Assembly: GCA_036897095.1 (NCBI GenBank)
Contig: JAYMSP010000156.1
Location: 1-64,000 of the forward strand
DNA length: 64,000 nt
Source of the DNA: Plantago elongata
Lineage: Eukaryota > Streptophyta > Magnoliopsida > Lamiales > Plantaginaceae
Direction of reading: 5' to 3'
How positions within the stretch are numbered: position 1 is the first letter of the stretch; each line of letters begins with the position of its first letter. The notes beneath the pieces were generated by a model that worked only from the letters and a program-made list of their open reading frames with translations, made no database searches and was not told where the DNA came from. Position numbers and translations under genes: made by a program. Of this stretch, positions 24,564 through 36,200 are shown piece by piece.

Positions 24564-26828
24564 TCATGATCGGGGCTTCTTGTCATCAAAAGGTTGGGGT
24601 GGTGGCGGGATGATTGTGGCCCACGATGCCATGGTCATTGGCCGATGGTGTTGAGGTCCCTTGTGGTTGAAACCGGAACTTGTTGGAGCAATTGTTGAAG
24701 CTGAAGGGCCAGAAGATGATGAGATGCGCTCACACTGAGGGCACCTGGTCAGGGTAGTGGGAGTACTCATATTCATGTAGAACTGTGGAGACATCTTCAA
24801 TGCTCTCAGATCGTTCACCTCCTTTTGCAGTCGTCCATTTTCATCTGTCAGATTCTCATAACAACGCCTCAAGTACTCACAATCAACCTCGGTTTGTTTC
24901 AACTTAGTCCTGCACTATTTCAAACTCTTTCAATATACAAACATGTTCTAAACAGTTTGCACAATCAACTAATTAGGCGAGATATAGTTCGTGATCCTAA
25001 CGACTTTAGCCTAGCTTCATGATACATTTTGCGTTTCACATAGATATCCGATATATATAAAGTTGAATGCCATCATTCATTGCAAAGAGTGTTGTAATCT
25101 AAGCATCAACAAAGCATACATCGTGAAACACGCGAACCCAATAACACACGTGACGGGATGGAACACGTGGTATGCGTACGCGCTAGTACATGTCAAGAAA
25201 CATGACACACGGCATGGAAGATGTGGAACCACCAACTTGCTTCAAACAAAACCTAACAATATATTACCAGCAAGGCATACATCATTAAATAGAAATTATT
25301 CACTATTACATGCCAAGAAATATAACACATCTATAAACCACAATTTTCTTCCAACACGCCACAACTATATCATGTACTATTAGCCAAATTTAAAATCTCC
25401 GTATAAGCATATGTTATATCATATAATGCATCGCTTCACCAAATTAAAGAATGAATCTTTAATCTCTAATTTTTTATTTTTTATTTTTTGTACGCAAAAA
25501 GATGTTTATTAGGCCTATAAATCGCTGTGAAAACACTCAAGCATGTCAAACGAATGTTATCGTCAAAAGTACATAAACAATAATTATTTCATGATTAAAA
25601 GGTCTATGTGCGTGTAATCCACTCTCGAAGAAACGGATACACCACATGACCGAAATACCCCTGTATCTAGAAATATATTACCAACCTTGCCCTCCTATTC
25701 TGAAACCACACCTCCACTTGTCTGGGCCTCAAATTCAACTGTTTTGCCAATGCCATCTTTTGTTTCTACACATCAAAACCACCAATATCAGTACACTCAA
25801 CAACTTAAATTGACCAAGATATCCCCTGCCTTAAAAAGTGGATACCCAAAAATACCCTTTCCTCATCACTCACCGGATTGAGGGTGTTATGCGCCTTGAA
25901 TGCCTCCTCTAGCACGACCCCTTGCTCCTTCGACAGGCGGAGCTTCTTCCTAGTCGCGGCCTCTCCGCCGTCCTCGTCCATGTCGAGAGAATCTCCGTCG
26001 GTCTCCTCTCGCTCGCTCCGTTTACCGCTTAGACTCGAAACCATGCTGTTTGGCGATGAAACGTTCACTTCTTCGTCTACCACGTCAATAATTGTTATTG
26101 CACGGTTCATGTCGATTCCTCGGAACATTGGCCTTGGCTCCACATTTCGATCTACAAACACAAGAATTAAAATATTAAATATTCACCGCGTAGCTTGTTT
26201 ATCATAGAATAACAACATAATATCATGAGATCTATTAAACCAAACAAATCCCATATTTTCAATTTTCACTAATAATATCAAAACGTCTCAATTTTTTCAG
26301 CTCGTCATAATTATTACTAGCATTTTGCACAAAATTTGAACACGTTTTAGTTCTTTTTCTCATTCTCTTAGCAATAAATTTTAAAATACCTTAGAAAACT
26401 AGTCTTCATCAACTTAATAAATTTTCTAAACACTAACTAAACATGCCTTATCTCGACATTTCGATCTAGAAAAAAAAAGTTTAGATTCTTAGCCCAAAAA
26501 AGAATTAAAAAATTCAGAATTATTACAAACCACTAAAAGAAATTCAAAGAAAGTCTGTAAACATTTAATTCTTCATAAAATCAAAAACATAATTCATAAT
26601 TGAGATTTTAGACCATGGTTACTTGTTTATGCAATTGAAGTGTAGACAATAAATCGAATCTTGATCAAGAAAATTACCACTAAATGATATGAAAGGTAAA
26701 GGTGACCGGAAAAGATTTAGTGGGGTAGTGACAGGCGATGGTTGAACCGGCGGAGAAAGATTTGGAGGATGAATCTCAGAACATTTTAAGCTCAAGCTCA
26801 AACCTAAACCATCATCTTTTCCAGCCAT
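24564..26828 (-). CDS. Class II HD-Zip transcription factor (HAT3/ATHB4/ATHB2 group)
   Basis: Four exons on the minus strand: 26828-26678, 26151-25874, 25765-25686 and 24909-24564, giving 284 residues. The N-terminus [14 protein letters not shown] carries an LxLxL EAR-type repression motif. The homeodomain begins at [10 protein letters not shown] and ends [18 protein letters not shown]. The leucine zipper follows directly ([20 protein letters not shown]), then [10 protein letters not shown]. The group's C-terminal redox motif appears as CPQCE instead of the usual CPSCE, with both Cys kept. Exon borders at NTLNP/KQK and within the Arg before TKLKQ match the family. These nuclear factors bind AATNATT sites and mostly repress, acting in shade and auxin responses and organ polarity (family knowledge). 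The class is certain; the exact orthologue is not settled. Confidence 0.93.
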
Positions 26829-27077
26829 TTTCCTCCTTTTCTTTCTTTCTTTCTTTCGAAATAAAGAGACTAACTTTATAAAGAAATGGTATGGGGTACA
26901 ACAAATTGAGGAGAAATGGGTTGTTGCTCTTCTTCTTCTTTTTAATTTCTATTTTGAATCTTTTTTTCTCTATTAAGAATAGCTAGTGAAAAATATTTTG
27001 GGAGAGAAATGTAACATAGGTAGGACCTATATGTATTGCGTGTGGAGATACTAGAGAGATACTTCTTGTATGTATAG

Positions 27078-27111
27078 GTGTGTGCGCGCGCGCGTGCGCA
27101 TGTGTGTGTTA
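27078..27111. repeat. GT/GC alternating dinucleotide tract
   Basis: GTGTGTGCGCGCGCGCGTGC followed by GCATGTGTGTGTT: about 34 bp of alternating purine-pyrimidine, about 250 bp upstream of the HD-Zip start codon. Such tracts can adopt Z-DNA under negative supercoiling (known property); a role here is not shown. Confidence 0.85.
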
Positions 27112-29200
27112 GAGATAAATAAAGATACAATACAAATGTTTAATGATGACTTGTGTATAGTGACTCAATCATAATGTTGTGATTTGACTTTGTGGGTAGG
27201 AGTTTAGCTTTGGTTCTTGTGCCTGCGCCCCTTCTAGTTTTTCGCATGGATGAACTTGCTTACCATGATTTGATGTTTTAACTAAGGATTGTGTTTCTTG
27301 TTTGGACACATCATAAATGGGATCAGTTTCGGAAAATTGTGATAATCCATCATAATATTGTTCGGTAAGATGGTGACGAGGTTGTGTGTTGTTTAGTTTC
27401 ATCAGTTAACAACTCATGGTTATAGTGAATGTATTATAACGTATCAGAGAGGTTTAATGAATGTCGTTTCAAGAAATCAAAACATGGTTTGAACAAATTT
27501 ATTTGATAATTAATGTTGACAATTGGTATGCCAAAGGTTGGTTCTCATTCTCTAAGTTTTATGAACATTGTAAAATATTACACTTGTACAAAATTACACT
27601 CGTCTGTTTACTAAAATAGATTATAACCATTAACTTTACTTTAATAACTCCTACAAAGTAAAGCTTTATTTCTATTGATGATTTGTTATATTTTTTCCTA
27701 CCTTATTCATTAATTTGTTCCTCTCATATACTTTCTCCATCACTTAGATTCCCACAGAAATATTTCTCCAAAAAAGACTAATGGATGAACTATTTATTAA
27801 TAGTTGAGTGTGTTTCATTAATTGGATATGTTAATGGGATTTTATTTTTCTTTTCATTTGAAATTGCTATACGATCTAAAAAAAAAACTTTAATACTAAT
27901 TGAAATTGACAACGATCATTTCCCTAACTCACTATTTGACAACAATATATTTTGAAAATAGTTAGAGGGGTACATAAAACATCAACTTTGTGAGCGTAGG
28001 ACAAAATTGCCTAGTGAATAATTAACATAGTTTATGATCAGAATCCATGAGACTCGATGTTTGTGTATGAAACATACACTTTTAACAAAATAAATAAATA
28101 AACACTACTTAATTATTATTTTTATATTTCATAGATGCATTTGAATTTCAACCAAACATGGCCCAAATCCCTACTAACATCCAGGGGTAGTTTGGCGATT
28201 CACAATCAACGTTGGTTAATTGGTAACTCAAGTTTATATTAGTGTTATTTAATGGTCTTAATTAGAAGGGAGTTGTCATAAATGGTGTAGGGATAAAGTA
28301 TGTTACGAAACATTGGCCTTGTATGTTAATGATGGAAGAATACCATACTATTATGGTAATTAGGGAGCTTGTCGCATGTGGGAATGGATTCATTGGCAAG
28401 CTTCCAATGAACCGATGTCTTGTCCCCTCAACCTTCTTCTATGAATATTAGAACATTTAGTTTCGGCACACAAGCACACATGGACTCAAGGACTCTATTC
28501 TCAGGCTTCCAAATCAAGGTAAACTGACTAGAAACACTTGAATTGTTTTATACATCTTCATATTGACATCATTTATGAGAACCTTTACAATATGTATGGG
28601 TCACGAGTAAGCACGTACTTAAGGTCTCGACTTAATCATATGCACTAGTGACACTTTGTGATTTTATAAATCTTCAATTTGATATGTTGTACATGACAAA
28701 AGTATTGCAACTTACAATTAAAACATTATATTGGACTATAGAATTGTTGTACCATAACACTTTGTAATTTTCATTGGCATATTCATAAGACAATCTGCAG
28801 TCTTTACCTAATATGTCAAGCAAATGGAAATGCCATTACACACTCTTAGAGCTTAAACACTCAATTAAGTTAAGTGAGAAGATGGTATGAAAACTTCTTC
28901 AAATTAATTAGCAATAAATTTCACATGAGAATAGATAGCAAAGGCCCTTTCGGTGTGATTCTAGATTGTTTTGCATCATCATCAAAAGAAAACAATTTCA
29001 TCAGATGTTTAAACAATGTATTTCTTTGTATCCACATGGACGTGGGAAAACACAAGTCACGCTTGCTTACCTTATTTCATGCATGTATTGCGTAGGTTTT
29101 GTTTATACTATGTCATGTTGTTGGGAGGGGTTCATGAGGTTTTAATGTATTGTATCAAATATATACCAATTTGATCTATAGGTTACACAACATAACATTA

Positions 29201-29442
29201 CTCCCTCCGCTCCCTAGCTAACTTGTCATTTTTCCATTTTGGACGTTCCATTTCCTTCGAGAACCTAGTATCCCCATTGCTAATATTTCAATCAATTTTT
29301 TTCGTAATTTATCAATTCTATTTCATACTTTTTATTATACACTTATTATTTTATCTATATAAACTATTTTTTAATCAAGAATTTTAAAATTTGTGCATAA
29401 GTTAATAAGTTAAATAGAAAGTTATCTAGGGAAGGTAGGGAG
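29201..29442. mobile_element. Stowaway-type MITE
   Basis: The left end CTCCCTCCGCTCCCTAGCTAAC is echoed inverted by the right end (GTTATCTAGGGAAGGTAGGGAG). Both ends are flanked by TA. Length is 242 bp, AT-rich and non-coding. Its right-hand 120 bp were later duplicated together with flanking DNA. Confidence 0.8.
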
Positions 29443-29808
29443 TATAAAACATCTTGAGGCACTACGACGTGAGCCTTCGATACCGATTGAACGTACTACC
29501 AAATTCATTTATTATAATTTGTCGTCGCCCCTGTTTAGATATGTTGAAACAAAAAAAAAGTTTAAACTTTCATATTTTTTATTATACACTTATTATTTTA
29601 TCTATATAAATTATTTTGTAATCAAAATTTTTACAATTTGTGCATAAAGTAAATAGAAAGTTATCTAAGGAAGGTAGGGAGTATAAAACATCATGAGGCA
29701 CTAAGACGTGAGCCTTCGATACCGATTGAACGTACTACCAAATTCATTTATTATAATTTGTCGCCGCCCTTGTTTAGATACGTTGAAACAAAAAAAGCTT
29801 AAACTTTT
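29324..29808. repeat. Tandem duplication, about 247-bp unit, two copies
   Basis: Copy 1 runs 29324-29570 and copy 2 runs 29571-29808. Both carry TATTATACACTTATTATTTT, then the MITE right end (GGAAGGTAGGGAGTATAAAA), then GTGAGCCTTCGATACCGATT and GTTTAGATA. Identity is about 90% or more by eye, with small indels. Confidence 0.9.
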
Positions 29809-29952
29809 ACACGTAAAAAGCAAGAAACTATGTATGTGAGACAAACGTGAACCGCTTCAAATAACAGAGATATAAATCAACACGACAACTTTTTTAATGT
29901 GGTTGGTGAAATTTCAACTCCTGGAGTTATTGTGTACTTATCCTAAAAATTA

Positions 29953-30132
29953 CTCCATACACTCGCTTTAGGTCATATTATTTTCGATATTGTTATTAAC
30001 AAAATAAATAGTTCATTTCTCATTGTGGGATAGAGGAATGATAAATAATTGAGAAAGTACGAATGAGAGATAAATCATAAATAATGAGATAATTTACGAG
30101 GACCATTGACATTTTCTAGAAGGGTGGATGGA
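29953..30132. mobile_element. Decayed MITE-like element
   Basis: Starts CTCCATACACTCGCTTTAGG and ends AGAAGGGTGGATGGA, a weak inverted match to the Stowaway-like CTCCCTCCGTCC terminus, with TA-type flanks. Ends and family are uncertain. Confidence 0.4.
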
Positions 30133-31369
30133 TTACAATTGAATGAATATTTTAGGCCAATTTAGACATTATTACAACTTTGAGGAAAATAATTGATTAG
30201 CATACAACACATATTGTTGATCTTGATGCAACATTGTTAAGTGTGTGGTTAAGATGATTGTTGGCAAATGTGAAGAGACAAATTAAACCCTTACCCAATA
30301 TGAGTTCCGAAATTTCTTATAAAATAATTTAATTAAGCTAGAATAAAAGTAAAATGTAACTAAACACATATCAATATTTTTCCGACATATATCAGTGATA
30401 ATACACATATATGTCCGTAGAATTAACTAATATATTCAGAACATATGACACTTGTAGATACATATCAGTACCCTTTCAGACATATATTAGTACCGGTACT
30501 AACATGTGTTCGTAGTATATATTAATATATGTGGACATGTTCGGAATTTTGCACTTGTAGACTTGTTATCAATATATTAAACATGAAGTGTTTGTACCAA
30601 CAAAACATTATGGACGATGATCAATGTTGTAGTAAATGTTGAATATTTATATTAATATTTTAATTTAGATGGTTTTGGTAAGTTTGACTTGTAAAATTTA
30701 GGCTTAAGGGTATGAATAGAAAAAATCAATTACTATGAGTTTGTTCTAAAATCAATAAAATTTATTTTAGTAGTTCGCAGTCAATAAAATATCTCAAAGT
30801 TGTATTTCTTTCAACATTCTCCAATATTACGTCGAGTACTGTAAAAGTCGTTTTTGTTTTCTCCCCTCTCCCCCTCTTTTCCAAGGAAAAGGAAGGTGTC
30901 TTTTTTTAATTTTTTTATTCATATTGTAATCATCGGTAAAATTATCATGTACTTAGTTAGTCTATAACTTGATAAATTTCTAATTGATCGCATAAACAAT
31001 TTAAATTAGATGATGATCAACAATGTAAACATATATACGTAAGAGGTAGTGTTCATAACTTCAAAACACATTATATACACTACAACTCTCATGAGACGAT
31101 CATACAACATCATCTCAAAATGTTATTCATATCTTTTAATCCTAATTCGCTCAAGTTTGATGCTCATACCTCGTACGCAAGTTGATCTCATATGATATAT
31201 ACTCTCCCACGCGCCTTTATCTTACTAATTACGATTTGGTTGCTCATCATTTCTATAAGTATGATGAGATTACTCATTTTACTACTACTACTTCAATTGA
31301 TAAGTGGTAGTAATGGAAATAAAGATTTTCTTATGATGTAACTTCCAAACAACATGCTTGACTATATCT

Positions 31370-31528
31370 TACTCTCTCTATTTTAGAATATATGCCATAT
31401 TTGCTCAGATTAATGTTGAGTGAACACATACAAATGGGTTATAAATGTTGTCAGAAGTGGAAATGTGACATTTGTAGTGCGATAATACAAAAAAAAAAAG
31501 TGACATTTGTTATAGGACTGATGAAGTA
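31370..31528. mobile_element. Decayed Stowaway-like MITE
   Basis: The left end TACTCTCTCTATTTTAGAAT and the inverse of the right end (TACTTCATCAGTCCTATAAC) resemble each other and the usual TACTCCCTCCGTCC terminus. GTGACATTTGT wording recurs inside. It is short and non-coding. Confidence 0.45.
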
Positions 31529-32223
31529 GTTTTTTAAAGGTCACATGATACATCAAGCGATTCTGACATAATTTTCCAATACAAAGGGAAAATTACCTAT
31601 ATAAATCAATTTATAAACAACTCTTGCATATAAGGCCCACTTGCTAAAAATGTTACACATAAGGTTCATTCTAGTTTAAAACAGTTGTAACTGAACAAAA
31701 ATACTCTCACTAATTTCAAAAACATCAAAACTCAAAAGGTGGTCTAAAAGGCAACATAAATGGAGAAGAAAGTGAATGTCGATTGGAGAAATGGAGGAGA
31801 AAACGAAGAGAAACAGAGGAAAATCAAAATTGTTGTGATACGTATGGTACGTGAGACTTGGAGGATAAGAAACAAAAAGAGGGTTTTTTTTGGAAAAATG
31901 GGGAAGGTACTAGGGCTTGTAAAAACAAAATGAACCTATATGTAACTGTTCCACCAAGCAAGCTTTTTTTGTTTTGAGCCCGCCTCTTTTTGTATGTTTC
32001 CTCTAATAAAGGCCTAATCACCACTGAGAATGATCATTGGGATATGATGTGTGTGTCCAAATCCAAATCCTAGGAAAAAAATATTTAAAACGTTGTTTGC
32101 CTCTCAATAGATGAACTGCAACATATAATCAATTTAATAATAGTTCTTGACGAAAGTTTATATTTGAATAGCTAGATGTAGAAATTTTGATTATAACGTA
32201 CATAGGCGGAGATATAATTTGAA

Positions 32224-32699
32224 TTAGGGTGATTGTTCGGATTGATTCGAATCGAAGGTTGGATTAATTCGAAGTTTCCGAGCACCTTGGGGTTAATTCG
32301 ATCCGAATGGTTCGAATTCGAATTAATCCAGCTTGGATTGAATTTTTCTGATTAATCCGAAAAAAATTCAAAAATATATTAATAAAAATGAATTATCCTT
32401 GTTCCCAAAACCCCCAAAACCTCAAAAAAATAAAATAAATAAAAATGAATAAGGATGAGGGTTTGTTTTGAATTTTTATTACTAGGTTTGGATTATTTCA
32501 AACAACGTTTTTGACTTTGGGAGATGGGTATTTTCTTTTTTTAATATTTCAGATTAAAATTGAATTATCCAAAAATTCGACGGATCGAATTGGATTAATT
32601 CAAAAATCTTCGGATCTCAAATATGCTAATCCGTAATTAAATCCGAACACATTGGATTGGGTCGGATCGAATGGTATTGTCAGATTTTATGATCATCCC
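32224..32699. mobile_element. 476-bp element with 9-bp flanking direct repeat
   Basis: The 9-mer TAATTTGAA occurs exactly at both edges (32215-32223 and 32700-32708). Between them the sequence begins TTAGGGTGAT and ends ATCATCCC, short inverted termini. The interior is a patchwork of GGATTAATTCG / TTCGAATC-type words in both orientations, and it has no coding capacity. A 9-bp target duplication fits Mutator-like elements, but the termini are too short for a firm family call. Confidence 0.6.
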
Positions 32700-33213
32700 T
32701 AATTTGAACTACGGAGGAAGGGGTAGTGAATATATGATTTTCGAAGGTTCCGGGGGAAAAATTTTAAATTCTCAAAAATAATATCTATTAAAAAAGTTTG
32801 AAATTTTTTTTTTTGGGGGGACGCCAACCCCTGCTCCCTTAGGCCCACCCTCATAAACTATATAGAATTGAAGTAGATAGAATCTCGCAATAACTTAGAA
32901 ACTTCTACGTATGTCGTTTTAGTGACATAGCACCAAGCCACCTTCATGACAGATTGAGGCCGTTTATTATTGGGCTCGGACATGTTAGTGTCTACTGGTT
33001 TGGAACCTCCACATTGTAATGTTTGGGTTGAGACTTAAGTTTGGTTTACTCTGCTGAAACTATTCAACATGCTCTTAAAACGATATAGTACTACACTGCT
33101 GAAACAGTCAATTACTAGAATGCATCGAGTCCAATAATTGAACAATCTATTGCTAGTCCAGTACTTGAACAATATATTACTACTACTGAAGCCAAGATAC
33201 TAAAGCAAACAAA

Positions 33214-36200
33214 CTACAACGGTGGCCCATGATATGACTGATAACTGTAATAAGGAGGAGGGGGAGGAGCTTGCTCTGGTGCATTTGTCGTATACGCAGG
33301 AGGAAAAGCTGGTGTATAACTTGGAGGAAAAGATGATGTGTAAGGTGGAGGAAGAGGAGCCATGGTTCCTGCATCATAACCACTGCAAAATGGCACCGAT
33401 AAGAACCAAAACTTGTTAGATGCTTATTATTGCCTAGATCCCCGAGTAATATGTTCACGGGAAATGTAGTTGAAACGAACAGAAAAGGCATTACAGATGT
33501 AGGTGCAGGAAGATAACCTGTTTGCATAATGTCCAAGGGGTGGTTGTCCATAACCATGGACCTGGTATAGATGATTTGGCATGGCCGGCCTGCACATGTA
33601 AGTGGCATTAGTCATTTACTAGTTAAAGATAAGCTTCAATATAGGAATCAGAAGGAAAACAAAAGGAGGTCCAAGACCAAATTACTGAACAATGAATAAT
33701 CTTTTACATTGGCGGTTGAGCAACAACTTGCTGCACTACTCCAGCAGCTTGTGGAGGCTGACTACCTGCTTGTCGCATCAACTCAGCATACACGTATTCA
33801 TCAACTCGCTGTCTCGCAAGGTTAACCTGATACAAACCATGGAATAAGAAACAAGGTGTTATTACCACTAAATTCAAACAGTTCAATTCAACATCAGGGA
33901 GAACTGGAGGATATCTATTAGTCAGCCTACTAATGGACAGATCTAATGACTTTTTAAAATTAATTATTAGCGGAAAAAGTTTAATGAATCGCACCTGTTG
34001 AGTATTACCACTAACATGTATTTGTCTCTGCATTTGTTCGCCTCTTGCACCATGTACCTGAAATAAACGAACAATTTTGAGGCGTCCAGGAAATCAAACT
34101 GCATGAATTATTCCATGTTTAACAGAAGGTATGAAGTACAAACATGAATACTTGGGTAAATGTGATAGAAACTATACAACTTCCACATTACAAGAAAGCC
34201 TAAATGACTTCTCCGATATGTTCACTCAAAACTTGAATATTAAATGTTTGGTTAGTTTACATACACTAACCCATAGAATAATCTCACTTGTAACAGATGT
34301 CTGTATGGATGAATTAATTCATGTAAGCAGAGAAGACCAATCAACTACATTAAGAACAGCCAGGTTTATGAAGAAAAATAGTGGTCATGTCTCATGTGTT
34401 CATACCTTAATATTTGCTCCAGACTCATTTCTAATCCTGGATATGTTGGCACCAAACCTTCCAATTAAACCGCCCACCAGATTCTCAGGAACCATCAGAT
34501 CCAGGGTTACATAATCAGCTGCAAAATGAAATGCTCATGATAATTTTGTTACGAAAGTAAGACTCAGAAACTGAGTACTGGAAATCATATGCTGCTGGCA
34601 GTAGAGGTGATATAGCTACCTGAAGATGGATCTAGATGCTGTTGGGGTTGGGGGTGAAAACCAGCATTATGAGCAGGGTTGATTGATATCACTTGTTTAG
34701 GTGGATTAACTCTGCAAATTGATGGAATTAGCAGTGTAAAAGAGAATGGAAATCAGAATGGCTGCATACTGGACGCAAAAGGACAATTATTCACCTCAAC
34801 TGGCAGCCAAGTTCCACCACAGCCCTTAAAACCATAGGAATTTCGCCGGAAATCTGCAGGAACACAGAATGGTATCAACATGCATGCCGGTCGAGAGTCA
34901 GGGCCCAAGTAAAACATAAATAGAGCAAAAGCCAGTGGAATGTAGGGTAAGCTCAATAACAAAAAGAAGCTTTCAGCATTTGAAATCAGAATAACACTTT
35001 TGTGTCACACAAATGGCAGAGCTTCCAGTTGTCTCTTTTTTTCTTTTCAGGAATGGTTATCAGAATTTTCAGAATGTATTAAGAAATGAGAATGAAGGCA
35101 TTATTCCACAATCCATTCAGTACACATATACCTTAAGGGAAGTAAATAAAGAAACAAGTCAACACCAGACAAAGGACTCATAGGCTCATAGCTACCGTAT
35201 TAAACCAACAATATCTCTAAGTTGCTTCTCAGTGCATGAAATGTCTTCGGGGCACCTATTATTTCCCTCCTTCCGCAAACACCAATGATATATCCAGGAA
35301 TAATGTTTTACAGGACCTGCTATCTTTATCCCTTGGTTTTCTTCTCCATGCTCGAAGGACACCTTCAACTTTTCTGGTTCTTTTACAATCTCTCCATCCC
35401 AATACACAGCTATATGAGCTAAAAGCCCAATTAATACACTACAATCGCAAGTTATTAAGTTAAATAGTACACTACACATGTTTCCGACTGCCTTAGACAT
35501 CTCAAGTTATTCAGTGCCATAATAACACGCGTAGTGTGTCTGTTATACTTATAACTCTAATATGTACATTTATATACATGTACATACATACCTATGTGGC
35601 TATGTATGTATGTATGTATGTATGTGTACACACACACACACTGAATACAAAGCTTCCTTTCATTAACACACTATTCAATGCCCCTGCTACAAATAAGCCC
35701 TAATCAACATACAAAAATCACTTAATGCAAATAGGCAGTTAACGTGAATTGTCATGTTAAATACATCAGTTTAATAAGTCTAGTTATAGCTCAGAGATTA
35801 CTTCATGTTCATCCTCGGTGTTCTTGGCTGGCGTTTCATATTAATTCATTCAGATTCTGTTTTGCACTTGAGTTGTGATAGTTTAACTCAAGAATTCTGA
35901 TACAAATGAAATTCCAATGGAGCGAACCTGGACAACACGGTCAGACTCGTGAGCAGAAGCACATGGAGGTATTTGATTTGGCGAAAGAATGCTAATACTT
36001 GCTCCGGAGGAATTCCTTATGTTCTCGATATTTTGACCAGAAACACCTATTAAACAACCAGCTTGAGATCCAGCTATTAAGAGCCTTATTGTATTAGCTG
36101 CCACATGTCCTTGACCAACTTGCACTGGCTCCGGGGTACCATCATCCTGCAGACAGTTAGTAGACATAACCAAATCAATATCACATTATATAAATAATAG

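Larger units (their letters stand above)
26829..33213. other. 6.4-kb gene-free spacer with MITEs and duplications
   Basis: The left end should hold the HD-Zip promoter; the start of the window's longest spacer also carries an alternating purine-pyrimidine tract (listed separately). I recognised no coding or RNA gene. It contains a Stowaway MITE with an associated tandem duplication, two decayed MITE-like elements and a 476-bp element flanked by 9-bp repeats, each listed separately. The remaining sequence is plain AT-rich DNA. Confidence 0.55.

Noticed and set aside
33222-33419. 65-codon plus-strand frame rich in Glu
   Set aside because: Antisense of the Pro/Tyr-rich last exon of the KH gene.
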